DNA of 64,000 bases from contig NZ_JAADZV010000006.1 in NCBI RefSeq assembly GCF_010645075.1, forward strand, positions 186,001 to 250,000, given 5' to 3'. Below the pieces are notes generated by a model. The model was not told the DNA's origin. It saw nothing but the letters and a program-made list of their open reading frames with translations, and did no database searches. The translations under genes were made by a program, and so were the position numbers. This stretch comes from Flavobacterium limi (GTDB lineage Bacteria > Bacteroidota > Bacteroidia > Flavobacteriales > Flavobacteriaceae). How positions within the stretch are numbered: the stretch's first letter is position 1; every line of letters starts with the position of its first letter. Below are positions 1 to 8,758 of the stretch, piece after piece.

Positions 1-941
1 ACTGTATTCACCCAGTTTTCGATTGTATATTTATAGTAAATTTTTTCGTCTAAAGGCTCATACGGTTTAGTGAGAAATTCAGGACTTATGTTTATTTCTG
101 TATTTTCATCCAATACTAAAATATTATTCGGATTATAAAAATCATAGTCCTTTATTGATGCATTTGTAGTGATGATTTTTCGCTGCATGGCTAATGCTTC
201 AAAAATCCGGAAGCTTAATCCATTATGGTCTTTTCGGATCAGATCAAGAAATATTTTTGAGTTTTCAAAGTCCTCATTTAAATCTTCAGGCAGTAGTGTT
301 CTTCTGGAGTAGATAATATTTTGATTGCAGTTTTGAGGAGCTTTTTTACCAACAGCGATAAATTTAAAAGGTACGCTGTGATTAGAAAGATAATCAGCCA
401 TTTTATTCAGAAAATCAAAACGCTCATCTATTGAAATTACAATAAAAATGTTACCATTTGTATTGTCAATTACCCTTTCTTTTTTCTCAAGGTAGATATA
501 ATTAGGGATAAAAGTGAAATTATATTTTTGAACATCAATTAAATCAAATGAAAATATTTCATCAAATGTACCATAAGGTAAATGGTCTATTGGAAACCTT
601 CTGCAGCTGTCATAAATATAAGTCAGATATTTATCGGTCTGTTTTTTTATTTCTAAATGGGCTTTTTTGCTTATTTTATCAGGGCGTATAAACAAAATGA
701 CATCCTGATGCCCTAATTTTTTTATCTGCTGTACAATGAATTCTTCCTGCGCCTGATGTTTTCTGTTTTTTTTTAAAACTAATTTATCAAAAGTATTTCC
801 AAGCCGGTCAAAAACCGATTTGTATTTATACTTAAATTTAGAAGCATCGATATGATGGGTTTCGATACTTCTTTTTTGTAATTCAATAACAATATTGTGG
901 TCAAAAAAGGTTGAATCAAAACTAATCAGACAGATTTTCAT
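1..941 (-). CDS. Glycosyltransferase-like protein, 3' end cut by the window
   Basis: The start ATG is the complement of 939-941, and the frame stays open for 313 codons to the left edge. The product aligns well with the neighbour at 1927-2886. Both begin with a short hydrophobic beta strand (MKICLISFDS here, MRITIISLDN there) and share a late block, FRIFEAL followed by a YDFYNPNNIL segment, typical of the C-terminal half of GT-B glycosyltransferases that use a nucleotide sugar. By comparison with the 319-residue paralogue only about five residues are missing. It is the third gene of a minus-strand run, 17 bases after its neighbour. A role in lipopolysaccharide or surface glycan assembly is inferred from context; donor and acceptor are unknown. 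Confidence 0.7.
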   Translation of the reverse strand, partial: MKICLISFDSTFFDHNIVIELQKRSIETHHIDASKFKYKYKSVFDRLGNTFDKLVLKKNRKHQAQEEFIVQQIKKLGHQDVILFIRPDKISKKAHLEIKKQTDKYLTYIYDSCRRFPIDHLPYGTFDEIFSFDLIDVQKYNFTFIPNYIYLEKKERVIDNTNGNIFIVISIDERFDFLNKMADYLSNHSVPFKFIAVGKKAPQNCNQNIIYSRRTLLPEDLNEDFENSKIFLDLIRKDHNGLSFRIFEALAMQRKIITTNASIKDYDFYNPNNILVLDENTEINISPEFLTKPYEPLDEKIYYKYTIENWVNT

Positions 942-958
942 AAATGTAGTGGCTTTAA

Positions 959-1924
959 TTATGCTTTATCAAAAAGTTTTTGGGTGCTTTCAATCATTGA
1001 ATTTTTCTCGTTCAGTACAAAAGTCCTGAAATCTAAAAACTCTGAAAAAGCTTCATCATAATTGTTCATTAAGTGATTAATGAGTGCGATAACCTTTTCA
1101 GGCTGCATTTCGTTTTCGTGAAGCTTATATTTTTCCGGTATTCCTAAATCTTCTTTAAAACCAGAAGTTCCGTCGCGGCCGGTTAACAGGCAGACTCCTG
1201 AAACAAGAGCTTCCCTGGGAATTTTATCACGGCCTGGAAAGTAACCAAAATCGATATGAAGTTTTGCTTTTCTCAAAGTATCTCTCATTTCTTCTCTGGA
1301 CATTCCTGATAAGGGTTTCCATGTATATTGAGGGAGAAGTGTCATATATTTTTCAATCTTATCAAGCCCTTTTTTGGGATTATAAGTAATGATGTCCTCT
1401 TTTGTAAAAGCTTCCGGAAGGTTATCAAAAAATAGCTCCGTAACATAATCGCATAAATAAGCAATTTCATTATCGAGCTTTTTTGTGAGCAAAAATTCTT
1501 TAGTTCTTTGTGACTGGTACCAATGTGAAACAGTTGGGTTAGGTTCAAAACGATATTCTGTATGTTTAAAAGGTACAATGAGTTGTCTAATCCAGTTTTT
1601 TTTCTTTTCACGGCTATTCATCAGCATTTCATAAAAATCAAGACTCAGCCACCACACTTTTTTTTGCGACAAAGGATATTTGGCAATCAGATTGGTCATT
1701 GATTCCGGTATGATTATGACATTATCGATACTGTCTTTTACTCTTGTAACATAGGGCACATTATAATTTTTATAAAAAGGATGTACGGGATCTTTTTTAT
1801 ATTTGGAGTATAACATTCTGGCATTATATCCTAATGTGTTTAAAATATAACCTAATTGATGTAATGCTTCTGGTCCCCCGGTAGCTTTTTTGGGAGGACA
1901 AATGATATATATGTTTTTCGGCAT
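959..1924 (-). CDS. Probable glycosyltransferase of the surface glycan block
   Basis: This 321-residue soluble protein opens with a Rossmann-like strand (NIYIICPPKKATGGPEALHQ) whose GGPEALHQLG segment is common at the N-terminus of GT-B glycosyltransferases. A later stretch (PGRDKIPREALVSGVCLLTG, about residues 232-251) resembles the nucleotide-sugar binding part of the second domain. It lies 2 bases from the gene at 1927-2886 and 17 bases from the one at 1-941, so the three are probably co-transcribed. The two flanking genes are paralogues of each other and this one is not obviously of the same family. The exact sugar cannot be told from the sequence. It could also be a catalytically inactive partner. 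Confidence 0.65.
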   Translation of the reverse strand: MPKNIYIICPPKKATGGPEALHQLGYILNTLGYNARMLYSKYKKDPVHPFYKNYNVPYVTRVKDSIDNVIIIPESMTNLIAKYPLSQKKVWWLSLDFYEMLMNSREKKKNWIRQLIVPFKHTEYRFEPNPTVSHWYQSQRTKEFLLTKKLDNEIAYLCDYVTELFFDNLPEAFTKEDIITYNPKKGLDKIEKYMTLLPQYTWKPLSGMSREEMRDTLRKAKLHIDFGYFPGRDKIPREALVSGVCLLTGRDGTSGFKEDLGIPEKYKLHENEMQPEKVIALINHLMNNYDEAFSEFLDFRTFVLNEKNSMIESTQKLFDKA

Positions 1925-1926
1925 AA

Positions 1927-2886
1927 TTATTTAAAGGCACTATAAACTACATTGTTGATCCAGCCATCCAGGGTGTATTTATTAAAAATGGCATCAGGTA
2001 TTTTTACATATTCTTTCTCGAAAAATGAAACAGGAATATCGGGATTTTTTTCGTCAATAATTAAAATATTGTTCGGATTATAAAAATCATAATTTTTGAT
2101 ATCTGAATTTGTAGTAATTAGTTTTTTATTCAGACCAAGGCTTTCAAATACTCTAAAAGTTAATCCGTTTTGGTTTTTTCGGTTGATGTCAAGTAAAACC
2201 TGAGAACCGTTTATGTGTTTATTGATCTCAGATAGTGGGATTGGTTTTGTAATATATTCCATAGATGCTATTCGCTTTTTGATTTTCTTATTGTATACGA
2301 ATAATTTATGACTGATTTTTTTTGATTCCAGATCAGTGGCAATTTTAGACAGGACAGAAATTCTCTTGTCTTCAGAAATAATATTAAAAACTTTCTGCTC
2401 AATGGGATTTTCTGGCTTGTCAGGTGTCAGGTTGTAAATCCAATTTGTTGCAAATTTTAGATGATATTTTTCGCAGTCTTCTTTTTCAAAAGAAAAAACT
2501 TCATCAAAATAGGGAATAACTTTAATTATTTTAGGGCACCGAATCGTATTATCATTAAAGTACGCAAATGTTTTTTTAGCATATTTTTTTAATTCTAAAA
2601 TGCTTTTAGGATCAATAAAATCACCTTTAATTACTAATATGATATCTTGTTGGGTGTCATTCATTTTTAATGTTTCGATTATCCTTTTACCAAAATGTAT
2701 TCTTTTTAGATTTTTTTTCAAGAATGTTTTTAGAAAAAAGTTATAAACTTTGTACAGGATATTAGGGTATTTATATGTGAATTCATTAAAGTTAATATGT
2801 TGGACATCGTGTCCTTTTTCTTCAAGGGCATTTACAAGGTGTTTGTTAAACCCCCAATTGTCAAGGCTTATTATTGTAATACGCAT
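1927..2886 (-). CDS. Glycosyltransferase-like protein, paralogue of the gene at 1-941
   Basis: A 319-residue protein with no signal peptide or membrane segment. It starts MRITIISLDNWGFNKHLVNA and carries FRVFESL and YDFYNPNNIL near residues 244-274, the same blocks in the same order as the partial gene at the left edge. Such blocks are seen in GT-B (GT4-like) enzymes of lipopolysaccharide core or capsule synthesis. It is probably the first gene of a three-gene transcript reading leftwards, since 295 bases without a convincing gene separate it from the gene upstream. The glycosyltransferase call is a family-level inference. Confidence 0.65.
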   Translation of the reverse strand: MRITIISLDNWGFNKHLVNALEEKGHDVQHINFNEFTYKYPNILYKVYNFFLKTFLKKNLKRIHFGKRIIETLKMNDTQQDIILVIKGDFIDPKSILELKKYAKKTFAYFNDNTIRCPKIIKVIPYFDEVFSFEKEDCEKYHLKFATNWIYNLTPDKPENPIEQKVFNIISEDKRISVLSKIATDLESKKISHKLFVYNKKIKKRIASMEYITKPIPLSEINKHINGSQVLLDINRKNQNGLTFRVFESLGLNKKLITTNSDIKNYDFYNPNNILIIDEKNPDIPVSFFEKEYVKIPDAIFNKYTLDGWINNVVYSAFK

Positions 2887-3111
2887 ATAATGTTTTTTTA
2901 AAATCCATATTGCATAATAAATTGAACATTTAAAATTACAATTTATTGTACTGGATTCTTTGATTTGTAAGTTTTCTTATAAAAATTACTTTGGATAATA
3001 TTTTCGAAATTATTTCTAAGCTATACTTCATAGATGTGGGGAAATCAGAATAGTTGCGTTTATAAATAGTTAAATTGTAATTAGTTTTTGATGCAAATGA
3101 TGTGAAAACAA

Positions 3112-3143
3112 AAAAAAGCCAACTCATAAGAGCTGGCTTTTTT
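3112..3143 (-). terminator. Rho-independent terminator after the rhamnosyltransferase-like gene
   Basis: Arms AAAAAAGCCAACTC (3112-3125) and GAGCTGGCTTTTTT (3130-3143) pair at 13 of 14 positions around a 4-base loop. On the minus strand the stem ends in a T run, placed 39 bases past the stop of the gene at 3182-4024. The flanking spacer 2887-3111 shows nothing else and should hold the promoter of the leftward glycosyltransferase run. Confidence 0.8.
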
Positions 3144-3181
3144 GTTGAGAATCAGAGATGTATTTCTTAGTCTGTAAGTTT

Positions 3182-4024
3182 CTATTTTATTTTATAGAGT
3201 CCAATTGATTTTTTTATTTGTTTACTAAAGAAAACCATTTTTACATAAAGCATGTTTTTTAAACTTAGAAAAAACCAGTCTTTATAAGGAATAATTTCCT
3301 GCGATATCAGATTACTTAATTCTCCTGAAACAATAAATTCATTCTTTAAGTCCTGCCATTTTACATTATCATAACCATCAAATTCATTGACTTTGTTTTT
3401 TTCATGTATGATAGACATCCAGAGCCTTTTATCAGTTACCTGAATAATTCGGCTTTCTTTTTTCCATTGGGTATGGTCATTAAACCAGACAGTTTTTGGA
3501 TTTTCATTCTTTTCAATCAGACTGATAAAAGGATTAAAAACATGTTCTTTTTTTCCTAAAATGTATATTGGTTTTATTTGTAGCGAGTATCCTTTTATAA
3601 CATCAATGGCAAGGAAATCCTGAGAAGCAAATTTTTTCTGAACTTCATCAATAAAATACTTGCTGATTACATCATCATTATCGATTCTTGTGGTAATCAG
3701 ATAAGGCTTTTCGCTGGTTGTAGCTTTTTGAATTTCAGGATAGAATTCATTCATTCCGTTAATAAAAAACAGTTTGATATTCTCTGTTGCGGATGTTAAA
3801 TCCGTTATTTTTGTTTTGTATTTTTCTGCAGTTGTAGTATCTAAATAAAGCAGCCAGGTAAAATTTTTATTGGATTGTGCTTTAACAGATGGGAGGCAAA
3901 AGTTTTCAAAGAGCCACATTCTGTCTTCCATCCACTCATCAGTCAGAAGTTCTTCATTGTTTTTAGTAACATCCCAATTTGGGTTTTTAAGGTTAAATCG
4001 GGTAATTAGATAGTGTTCGAACAT
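3182..4024 (-). CDS. Putative rhamnosyltransferase-family protein
   Basis: A 280-residue protein resembling the 'putative rhamnosyl transferase' family, a GT-A-like group in polysaccharide loci. Seen in the sequence are an early block (FENFCLPSVKAQSNKNFTWL, about residues 39-58), then LLYLD, and a TTRIDNDDVIS segment near residue 111 whose acidic run is a good candidate for the metal-binding DxD-type motif. It is followed by its own terminator and is divergent from the Kdo-kinase-like gene, so it looks monocistronic. The sugar donor is not known and the family name is itself provisional. Confidence 0.65.
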   Translation of the reverse strand: MFEHYLITRFNLKNPNWDVTKNNEELLTDEWMEDRMWLFENFCLPSVKAQSNKNFTWLLYLDTTTAEKYKTKITDLTSATENIKLFFINGMNEFYPEIQKATTSEKPYLITTRIDNDDVISKYFIDEVQKKFASQDFLAIDVIKGYSLQIKPIYILGKKEHVFNPFISLIEKNENPKTVWFNDHTQWKKESRIIQVTDKRLWMSIIHEKNKVNEFDGYDNVKWQDLKNEFIVSGELSNLISQEIIPYKDWFFLSLKNMLYVKMVFFSKQIKKSIGLYKIK

Positions 4025-4076
4025 CTGTTTTGTTGTTAAATAGCGAATAAACTTTTGCGTAAAATTAAATTAATTA

Positions 4077-4108
4077 TTTGAAGAGTAAAATCCAAATCGT
4101 TACTTTTG
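4077..4108 (+). promoter_or_regulatory. Bacteroidota-type promoter for the Kdo-kinase-like gene
   Basis: TTTG at 4077-4080 and TACTTTTG at 4101-4108 match the -33 (TTTG) and -7 (TAnnTTTG) boxes of the Bacteroidota primary sigma factor, with 20 bases between them. The start codon follows 23 bases after the -7 box. Confidence 0.65.
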
Positions 4109-4131
4109 TAAAAAACGTAAAACTGAATTAA

Positions 4132-4893
4132 ATGCATGGAGTTTATCATCCAGATTTTCTAAGCAAAAAGGAAGAAATAAGAGATGCTGTAGAAAATTAT
4201 GAAACAAAAGGAACGCTGTTTGTTGATGGAAAGAGGAATAAAATTAAAACTTTTGATTTAGGAGAAGTAACACTTAATGTAAAATCGTTTAAAGTTCCAA
4301 ATTTTGTAAATAAAGTTGTCTACGCTTTTTTCAGACCTTCAAAAGCGCGTCGTTCTTATGAATTTGCTACTATTTTGGTTGAAAAAGAAATAGGTACCCC
4401 AACACCAATCGCTTATTTCGAAAATTTTAAGGGAGTCCTTTTGGATAGTTATTATGTTTGTGAGCAAATTTATCCGGAGCTGACTTTTAGAGAATTAACC
4501 AATGATTTTGATTATCCTGATCATGAAATAATTTTGAGGCAGTTTACAAAGTTTACGTTTAACCTGCATCAAAATGGAATTGAGTTTTTAGACCACACTC
4601 CGGGAAATACTCTGATTAAAAAAAATCCTGCGGGTTCTTACTCGTTTTTTTTAGTGGACTTAAACAGAATGAAATTTCATAAAGAAATGAGTCTGAACAA
4701 GCGGATTCTGAACTTTTCAAAATTAACTCCAAACAGAAAGATTCTTGAAGTGATGAGTGACGAATATGCCAAGCTTTATGGCGCTTCCTATAATGAAGTC
4801 TTAAAAGTAATGATTGCTGGCGCAGAAGCTTTCAGAGATAAATTTCATCGAAAAAAACGATTAAAAAAGACATTAAAGTTTTGGAAAAAATAA
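4132..4893 (+). CDS. Lipopolysaccharide (Kdo) kinase-like protein
   Basis: A 253-residue protein with the protein-kinase-like fold used by Kdo/heptose kinases of lipopolysaccharide inner core. A catalytic-loop-like segment (LHQNGIEFLDHTPGNTLI, about residues 145-162) supplies the Asp and Asn, and FFLVDLNRMKF (about 172-182) takes the place of the DFG metal-binding loop. In lipid A cores such enzymes phosphorylate the sugar nearest lipid A from ATP on the cytoplasmic face. The very basic C-terminus suits a membrane-surface role. Its stop overlaps the ATG of the next gene (TAATG at 4891-4895), which suggests translational coupling with the GT2 gene. Kinase activity is inferred from motifs. Confidence 0.7.
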   Translation: MHGVYHPDFLSKKEEIRDAVENYETKGTLFVDGKRNKIKTFDLGEVTLNVKSFKVPNFVNKVVYAFFRPSKARRSYEFATILVEKEIGTPTPIAYFENFKGVLLDSYYVCEQIYPELTFRELTNDFDYPDHEIILRQFTKFTFNLHQNGIEFLDHTPGNTLIKKNPAGSYSFFLVDLNRMKFHKEMSLNKRILNFSKLTPNRKILEVMSDEYAKLYGASYNEVLKVMIAGAEAFRDKFHRKKRLKKTLKFWKK

Positions 4894-5726
4894 TGGCCGA
4901 TACCCCTAAAAATATGAAAGCATCTGTAATAATGAGTACCTATAATGCCGAAGAATGGCTTGAAAAGGTCATTTGGGGATTAAGTATTCAAACCGAAACC
5001 AATTTTGAAATTATTATTGCTGATGATGGTTCCAGGCCAAAAACGAAAGAATTATTAGATAACCTGAGAACTCAGATCTCTATGCCTTTAATACATGTTT
5101 GGCAGGAGGATAATGGTTTTCAGAAATCTCAGATTTTAAATAAAGCAATAATGGCTTCCAGTTCGGATTATCTCATTTTTACCGATGGAGACTGCATTCC
5201 GAGAAAAGACTTTGTAGCAACGCATCTGAATTACAGAGAAAAAGGCTATTTCCTTTCAGGAGGTTATTTTATGCTGCCTATGGATATCTCTAAAGCTATT
5301 ACCAAAAATGATATTTTATCACAGAATTGTTTTGATGTAAAATGGCTTATCCAGAATGGCTTAAAAAAATCATTCAAAAATTCTAAATTGACAGCTTCAG
5401 GGCTTTTGGCTAAATTTTTAAATGCTGTAACTCCTACAAAAGCTACCTGGAACGGACATAATGCATCAGGCTGGAAAGAAGACCTGGTTTTTATAAACGG
5501 TTTTAACCAGGAAATGCAATACGGAGGGCAGGATAGAGAGTTAGGAGAGAGGCTTTTTAATAAAGGACTTAAATCCAAACAAATCCGCTATAGTGCTATT
5601 GTGGTACATTTAGACCATGCCAGAGGGTATGTAAACGAAGCAACCTGGAAGAAAAACTTCGCAATCAGAGAAAATACAAAAAAGAATAAAGTTGTAAAAA
5701 CTACAATAGGGATCGATTCTAATTAG
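4893..5726 (+). CDS. Family 2 glycosyltransferase
   Basis: The chosen start is the ATG at 4893, sharing bases with the stop of the upstream gene; an in-frame TTG at 4881 is less likely. The 277-residue product is a GT-A enzyme: ASVIMSTYNAEEWL at the N-terminus, IIIADDGS for the nucleotide-sugar pocket, FTDGDCIPRKDF as the DxD metal site, and a C-terminal GGQDRELGERLF block typical of the galactosyltransferase-like C-terminal domain. No membrane segment is visible. Together with the kinase-like gene before it and the heptosyltransferase-like gene after it, it probably adds a sugar to the lipopolysaccharide core. It meets the convergent gene with an 8-base overlap. Confidence 0.85.
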   Translation: MADTPKNMKASVIMSTYNAEEWLEKVIWGLSIQTETNFEIIIADDGSRPKTKELLDNLRTQISMPLIHVWQEDNGFQKSQILNKAIMASSSDYLIFTDGDCIPRKDFVATHLNYREKGYFLSGGYFMLPMDISKAITKNDILSQNCFDVKWLIQNGLKKSFKNSKLTASGLLAKFLNAVTPTKATWNGHNASGWKEDLVFINGFNQEMQYGGQDRELGERLFNKGLKSKQIRYSAIVVHLDHARGYVNEATWKKNFAIRENTKKNKVVKTTIGIDSN

Positions 5727-6777
5727 CTTTTAGATATTCTTCTAAAACAGGAATGATTAAATCTGGTGTAAAAACCTGATATAAATCCATAGCCTGATTC
5801 TTCATTTCTTTAGCCGACTTTTCGCCGTATAATTCAGGTTTCAGGTCTTTTAAGTGTACTGAAACGTTTTTTATTCCGTCGTCAAAACTATTCCAGGCTT
5901 CTTTTTTAATCCAGGTTGAAAAAATAGTAAATGTTGGTTTGTTTAGTGCTTTCGCCATATTTACGGCTCCGCCTTCGTTGCCAATTAAGGCATCACAATG
6001 GTATGTAATTGATAAAAATTCTCGGATGGATTTGGGAACAATATCAATTTTGATGTTTTTTTGTGTCTCAGGCTGACATAAATCAAAGATTTCCTGTGCT
6101 TCTTGTAATTGTGACGGAATATAATTGAATAATAATGTAGCATTTGTATCCGAAACAATTTTATCCAGAAGTTCAGCCATATATTTGCCAGGATAGGTTT
6201 TCGTTTTTCCGCTTCCTAAAACCCCAATCATGTATGTTTTTTTAGAAAAATCAATTTGGTTCTGAATCAGAATTTGTTTTCCGTTTTCAATCTCAGAGTC
6301 TTTCAGAAAGATTTCCGGCTTAACTTTTAACGCCTTTTTCAGGTCAAACGATTGTAGTAGAAGCATTCTGTTTTCAAGAGCCAGTCCTGCTGTTGTTTTG
6401 GGTACAGAAAGTTCTTTAACAGTATGGGTATAAATTAAGTTAGTGTAAGATTTGTAAAAACCGATTTTGGTTTTCGCTCCGGAGAAAGCAGTAATCATAT
6501 TGCTTTCCAGTTTTCCATATGCATCAATAATAATATCGTATTTTGATTTTCTGATCTTAAGACAAAACTTTAAAAGTTGAATTTTACTTTTTTTGGACTC
6601 ATCCGTAAAAAGTATAAGATTATCAATATTTGGATTGTTTTCAACAACCGGACTTGTAAAGGGATAAATTAAGTAATCTATTTGTGCTGTTGGATATTCA
6701 TTTTTCAAAGTATTGCAAATTGTTGAACTCGCGAGCACATCGCCAATCATTTTTTGTTGAATTACAAGTATCTTCAT
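5719..6777 (-). CDS. Family 9 glycosyltransferase (heptosyltransferase-like)
   Basis: The likely start is the ATG at 6775-6777 (MKILVIQQKMIGDVLASSTI), which begins with the strand typical of GT9 enzymes; a start ten codons upstream is possible. The product is 352 residues. It has the two Rossmann domains of ADP-heptose:LPS heptosyltransferases, with IGDVL near the N-terminus, YMIGVLGSGKTKTYPGKYMA at about residues 188-207 in place of the usual nucleotide-binding loop, and DALIGNEGGAVNMAKAL near residue 265. Whether the donor is a heptose or another sugar cannot be told. It is transcribed against the GT2 gene. Confidence 0.8.
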   Translation of the reverse strand: MKILVIQQKMIGDVLASSTICNTLKNEYPTAQIDYLIYPFTSPVVENNPNIDNLILFTDESKKSKIQLLKFCLKIRKSKYDIIIDAYGKLESNMITAFSGAKTKIGFYKSYTNLIYTHTVKELSVPKTTAGLALENRMLLLQSFDLKKALKVKPEIFLKDSEIENGKQILIQNQIDFSKKTYMIGVLGSGKTKTYPGKYMAELLDKIVSDTNATLLFNYIPSQLQEAQEIFDLCQPETQKNIKIDIVPKSIREFLSITYHCDALIGNEGGAVNMAKALNKPTFTIFSTWIKKEAWNSFDDGIKNVSVHLKDLKPELYGEKSAKEMKNQAMDLYQVFTPDLIIPVLEEYLKAN

Positions 6778-6848
6778 ATAGAAATCGAATCTTTTAAGAG
6801 AGTACAAATTGAAGTAAAAAAAATCAATTAAGATTAGTTTTAAAATAA

Positions 6849-6887
6849 AAATTCCAAATTCCAGTCATAATTTGGAATTTGGAATTT
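6849..6887. repeat. Perfect 15-bp inverted repeat, probable terminator after dapD
   Basis: AAATTCCAAATTCCA (6849-6863) and TGGAATTTGGAATTT (6873-6887) are exact reverse complements around a 9-base loop. Each arm is itself a double AAATTCC unit. The position just past the dapD stop fits transcription termination, but there is no clear T run, and the arm may belong to a dispersed repeat family. Confidence 0.75.
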
Positions 6888-6906
6888 AAAATATTGACAT
6901 TTAAAA

Positions 6907-7722
6907 TTATACTGCTACGTCATATTCGCGTAACGCATTATTTAATGAAGTTTTTAAATCTGTAGATGGTTTACGGGTACCTATAATCAAAGCACATGGA
7001 ACCTGATATTCACCTGCTGCGAATTTTTTAGTATAACTTCCAGGGATTACAACAGAACGTGCTGGTACAAAACCTTTCATTTCAACTGGTTCGTCTCCTG
7101 TAACGTCAATGATTTTTGTTGAAGCAGTCAAACATACATTTGCTCCCAGAACAGCTTCTTTACCAACATGAACGCCTTCTACCACAATACAGCGTGAACC
7201 GACAAAAACGCCATCTTCTATAATAACCGGAGCTGCTTGTAATGGTTCTAAAACGCCTCCAATACCAACACCGCCGCTTAAGTGAACGTCTTTTCCAATT
7301 TGAGCACAGCTACCAACAGTTGCCCATGTATCCACCATTGTTCCGGCATCAACATAAGCACCAATATTCACATAACTCGGCATCATAATTACACCGCTTG
7401 AAATGTAAGAACCGTAACGGGCAGAAGCTCCCGGAACTACACGAACTCCCTTTTCAGCATAATCTCTTTTTAACAACATTTTGTCATTGTATTCGAAGAT
7501 TCCGGCTTCTAATGTTTCCATTTTTTGAATCGGGAAATACATCACAACAGCTTTTTTTACCCATTCGTTAACCTGCCATCCGTCTCCTTTTGGTTCAGCA
7601 ACACGAAGTTTTCCTGAATCTAATAATTCGATAACTTCTCTAATTGCATTAGTAGTTGTTTCTTCTTGTAATAAAGCTCTGTTTTCCCAAGCTTGTTCAA
7701 TTATAGTTTGTAAAGAACTCAT
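6907..7722 (-). CDS. dapD: 2,3,4,5-tetrahydropyridine-2,6-dicarboxylate N-succinyltransferase
   Basis: The start is taken at the complement of 7720-7722 (MSSLQTIIEQAWENRA), giving 271 residues, close to the 274 of E. coli DapD; a longer frame upstream is not supported. The enzyme transfers succinyl from succinyl-CoA to tetrahydrodipicolinate in lysine and meso-diaminopimelate synthesis. The middle of the protein is a left-handed beta helix of hexapeptide repeats (VNIGAYVDAGTMVDTWATVG, then CAQIGKDVHLSGGVGIGGVL). The C-terminal ALIIGTRKPSTDLKTSLN segment is also typical. It is a single gene in the cytoplasm, followed by a hairpin. Confidence 0.95.
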   Translation of the reverse strand: MSSLQTIIEQAWENRALLQEETTTNAIREVIELLDSGKLRVAEPKGDGWQVNEWVKKAVVMYFPIQKMETLEAGIFEYNDKMLLKRDYAEKGVRVVPGASARYGSYISSGVIMMPSYVNIGAYVDAGTMVDTWATVGSCAQIGKDVHLSGGVGIGGVLEPLQAAPVIIEDGVFVGSRCIVVEGVHVGKEAVLGANVCLTASTKIIDVTGDEPVEMKGFVPARSVVIPGSYTKKFAAGEYQVPCALIIGTRKPSTDLKTSLNNALREYDVAV

Positions 7723-7878
7723 ATGTTTAAATTTTTGGCAAAGATAGTTTATTTGAGTAGAATCAAAAAAGCAAATCAATTTGAAAATGTTACAAATTTA
7801 ACTTTTTGTTTTTAATTTGATCAGATATTTGTGTTTCTGGAAATATTTCTAAAATGGAATTTATTTAATCGTTTTACA

Positions 7879-7890
7879 TGATAAAAATCA
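7879..7890. promoter_or_regulatory. Possible Fnr-type box upstream of the PAS gene
   Basis: TGATAAAAATCA fits TGAT-N4-ATCA, the core read by Fnr-type regulators, 93 bases before the PAS protein start. It lacks the flanking A/T symmetry of the boxes at 19302 and 29118, and about two such cores are expected by chance in a window of this size and composition, so this is weak. Confidence 0.25.
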
Positions 7891-7983
7891 GATTTCATGA
7901 TTTTTGTTCTATTTAGTTTTGTCTCATAATTCCTGAGAAAGAATAGGAATTAAAGATAAATTTTAAATTAATATCAAATCAAT

Positions 7984-8613
7984 ATGAATCAGGAAAACCA
8001 TTTACAAAACTGTGTTGCAGTTATAGATAAGGAAGTCACGTGGGACAAGACACAAGTAATTATGAGTAAAACAAATGCTTTTGGTATTATAGAATATGCC
8101 AACGAAGTTTTTGTAGATGTTTCAGGTTATGAAGATTATGAATTAATGGGACAGCCACATAATATTATTCGTCATCCGGATATGCCAAAAGTTATTTTTA
8201 AAGTGCTTTGGGAGAATCTGAAACAAGGAAAAAATTTTCATGCTATTGTAAAAAACTTAGCCAAGTCAGGAAGGTATTACTGGGTAATTACCGATTTTGA
8301 AATTTCTAAAGATGAAAACGGTGTAATTGTGAATTATTTTGGAAGAAGACAAGCTGTACCTCAGGAAGTTATTTCGCTCCATATTGAACCTCTGTATAAA
8401 AAATTACTGCAAATTGAAGCTGCCAGCGGAGTTGAGTTTAGCGAAAAATATCTGATTGGGTTTCTGGAAGAAAAAAAGAGAAGCTATGTTGAATATATTA
8501 AAGAACTGATTTATGAGCATGAAAAGGCTCAGTCAAAATTTGCCAATTACGAAATGAAAGCAGAAGACGAAGAAGAGGAAAGAGGCTTTTTTAGCAGACT
8601 ATTCGGCAGATAA
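7984..8613 (+). CDS. PAS-domain protein, Aer-like sensor module without output domain
   Basis: The 209-residue protein holds one PAS domain at about residues 20-120. Its segment HNIIRHPDMPKVIFKVLWEN is typical of Aer-type PAS domains, which sense redox state through FAD, and it is followed by YYWVITDFEIS. The rest is helical and charged and ends in an acidic run and FFSRLFGR. No transmembrane, kinase, methyl-accepting or GGDEF domain is present, so it may act through a protein partner. FAD binding is inferred from similarity only. Confidence 0.75.
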   Translation: MNQENHLQNCVAVIDKEVTWDKTQVIMSKTNAFGIIEYANEVFVDVSGYEDYELMGQPHNIIRHPDMPKVIFKVLWENLKQGKNFHAIVKNLAKSGRYYWVITDFEISKDENGVIVNYFGRRQAVPQEVISLHIEPLYKKLLQIEAASGVEFSEKYLIGFLEEKKRSYVEYIKELIYEHEKAQSKFANYEMKAEDEEEERGFFSRLFGR

Positions 8614-8655
8614 TACTGCTTTATAATAATTTTTTTAGTTGTTTTAAATTTGGTT

Positions 8656-8690
8656 AAAATCCGTTTTGAATTTTTCAGGGCGGATTTTTT
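8656..8690 (+). terminator. Weak terminator after the PAS gene
   Basis: AAAATCCG (8656-8663) pairs with CGGATTTT (8681-8688) around a 17-base loop, followed by T residues. It lies 43 bases past the PAS stop. The loop is long, so confidence is moderate. Confidence 0.5.
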
Positions 8691-8758
8691 GCAGTTTCTA
8701 TAATTCTGGAAATATGATTAAAAAGGGTTACCTTTAGGATAGCATATAAAAAAGCACT

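Noticed and set aside
2936..3127. 63-codon minus-strand reading frame
   Set aside because: Its first codons lie in the terminator hairpin at 3112-3143 and its product has no family features; it is in a promoter spacer.
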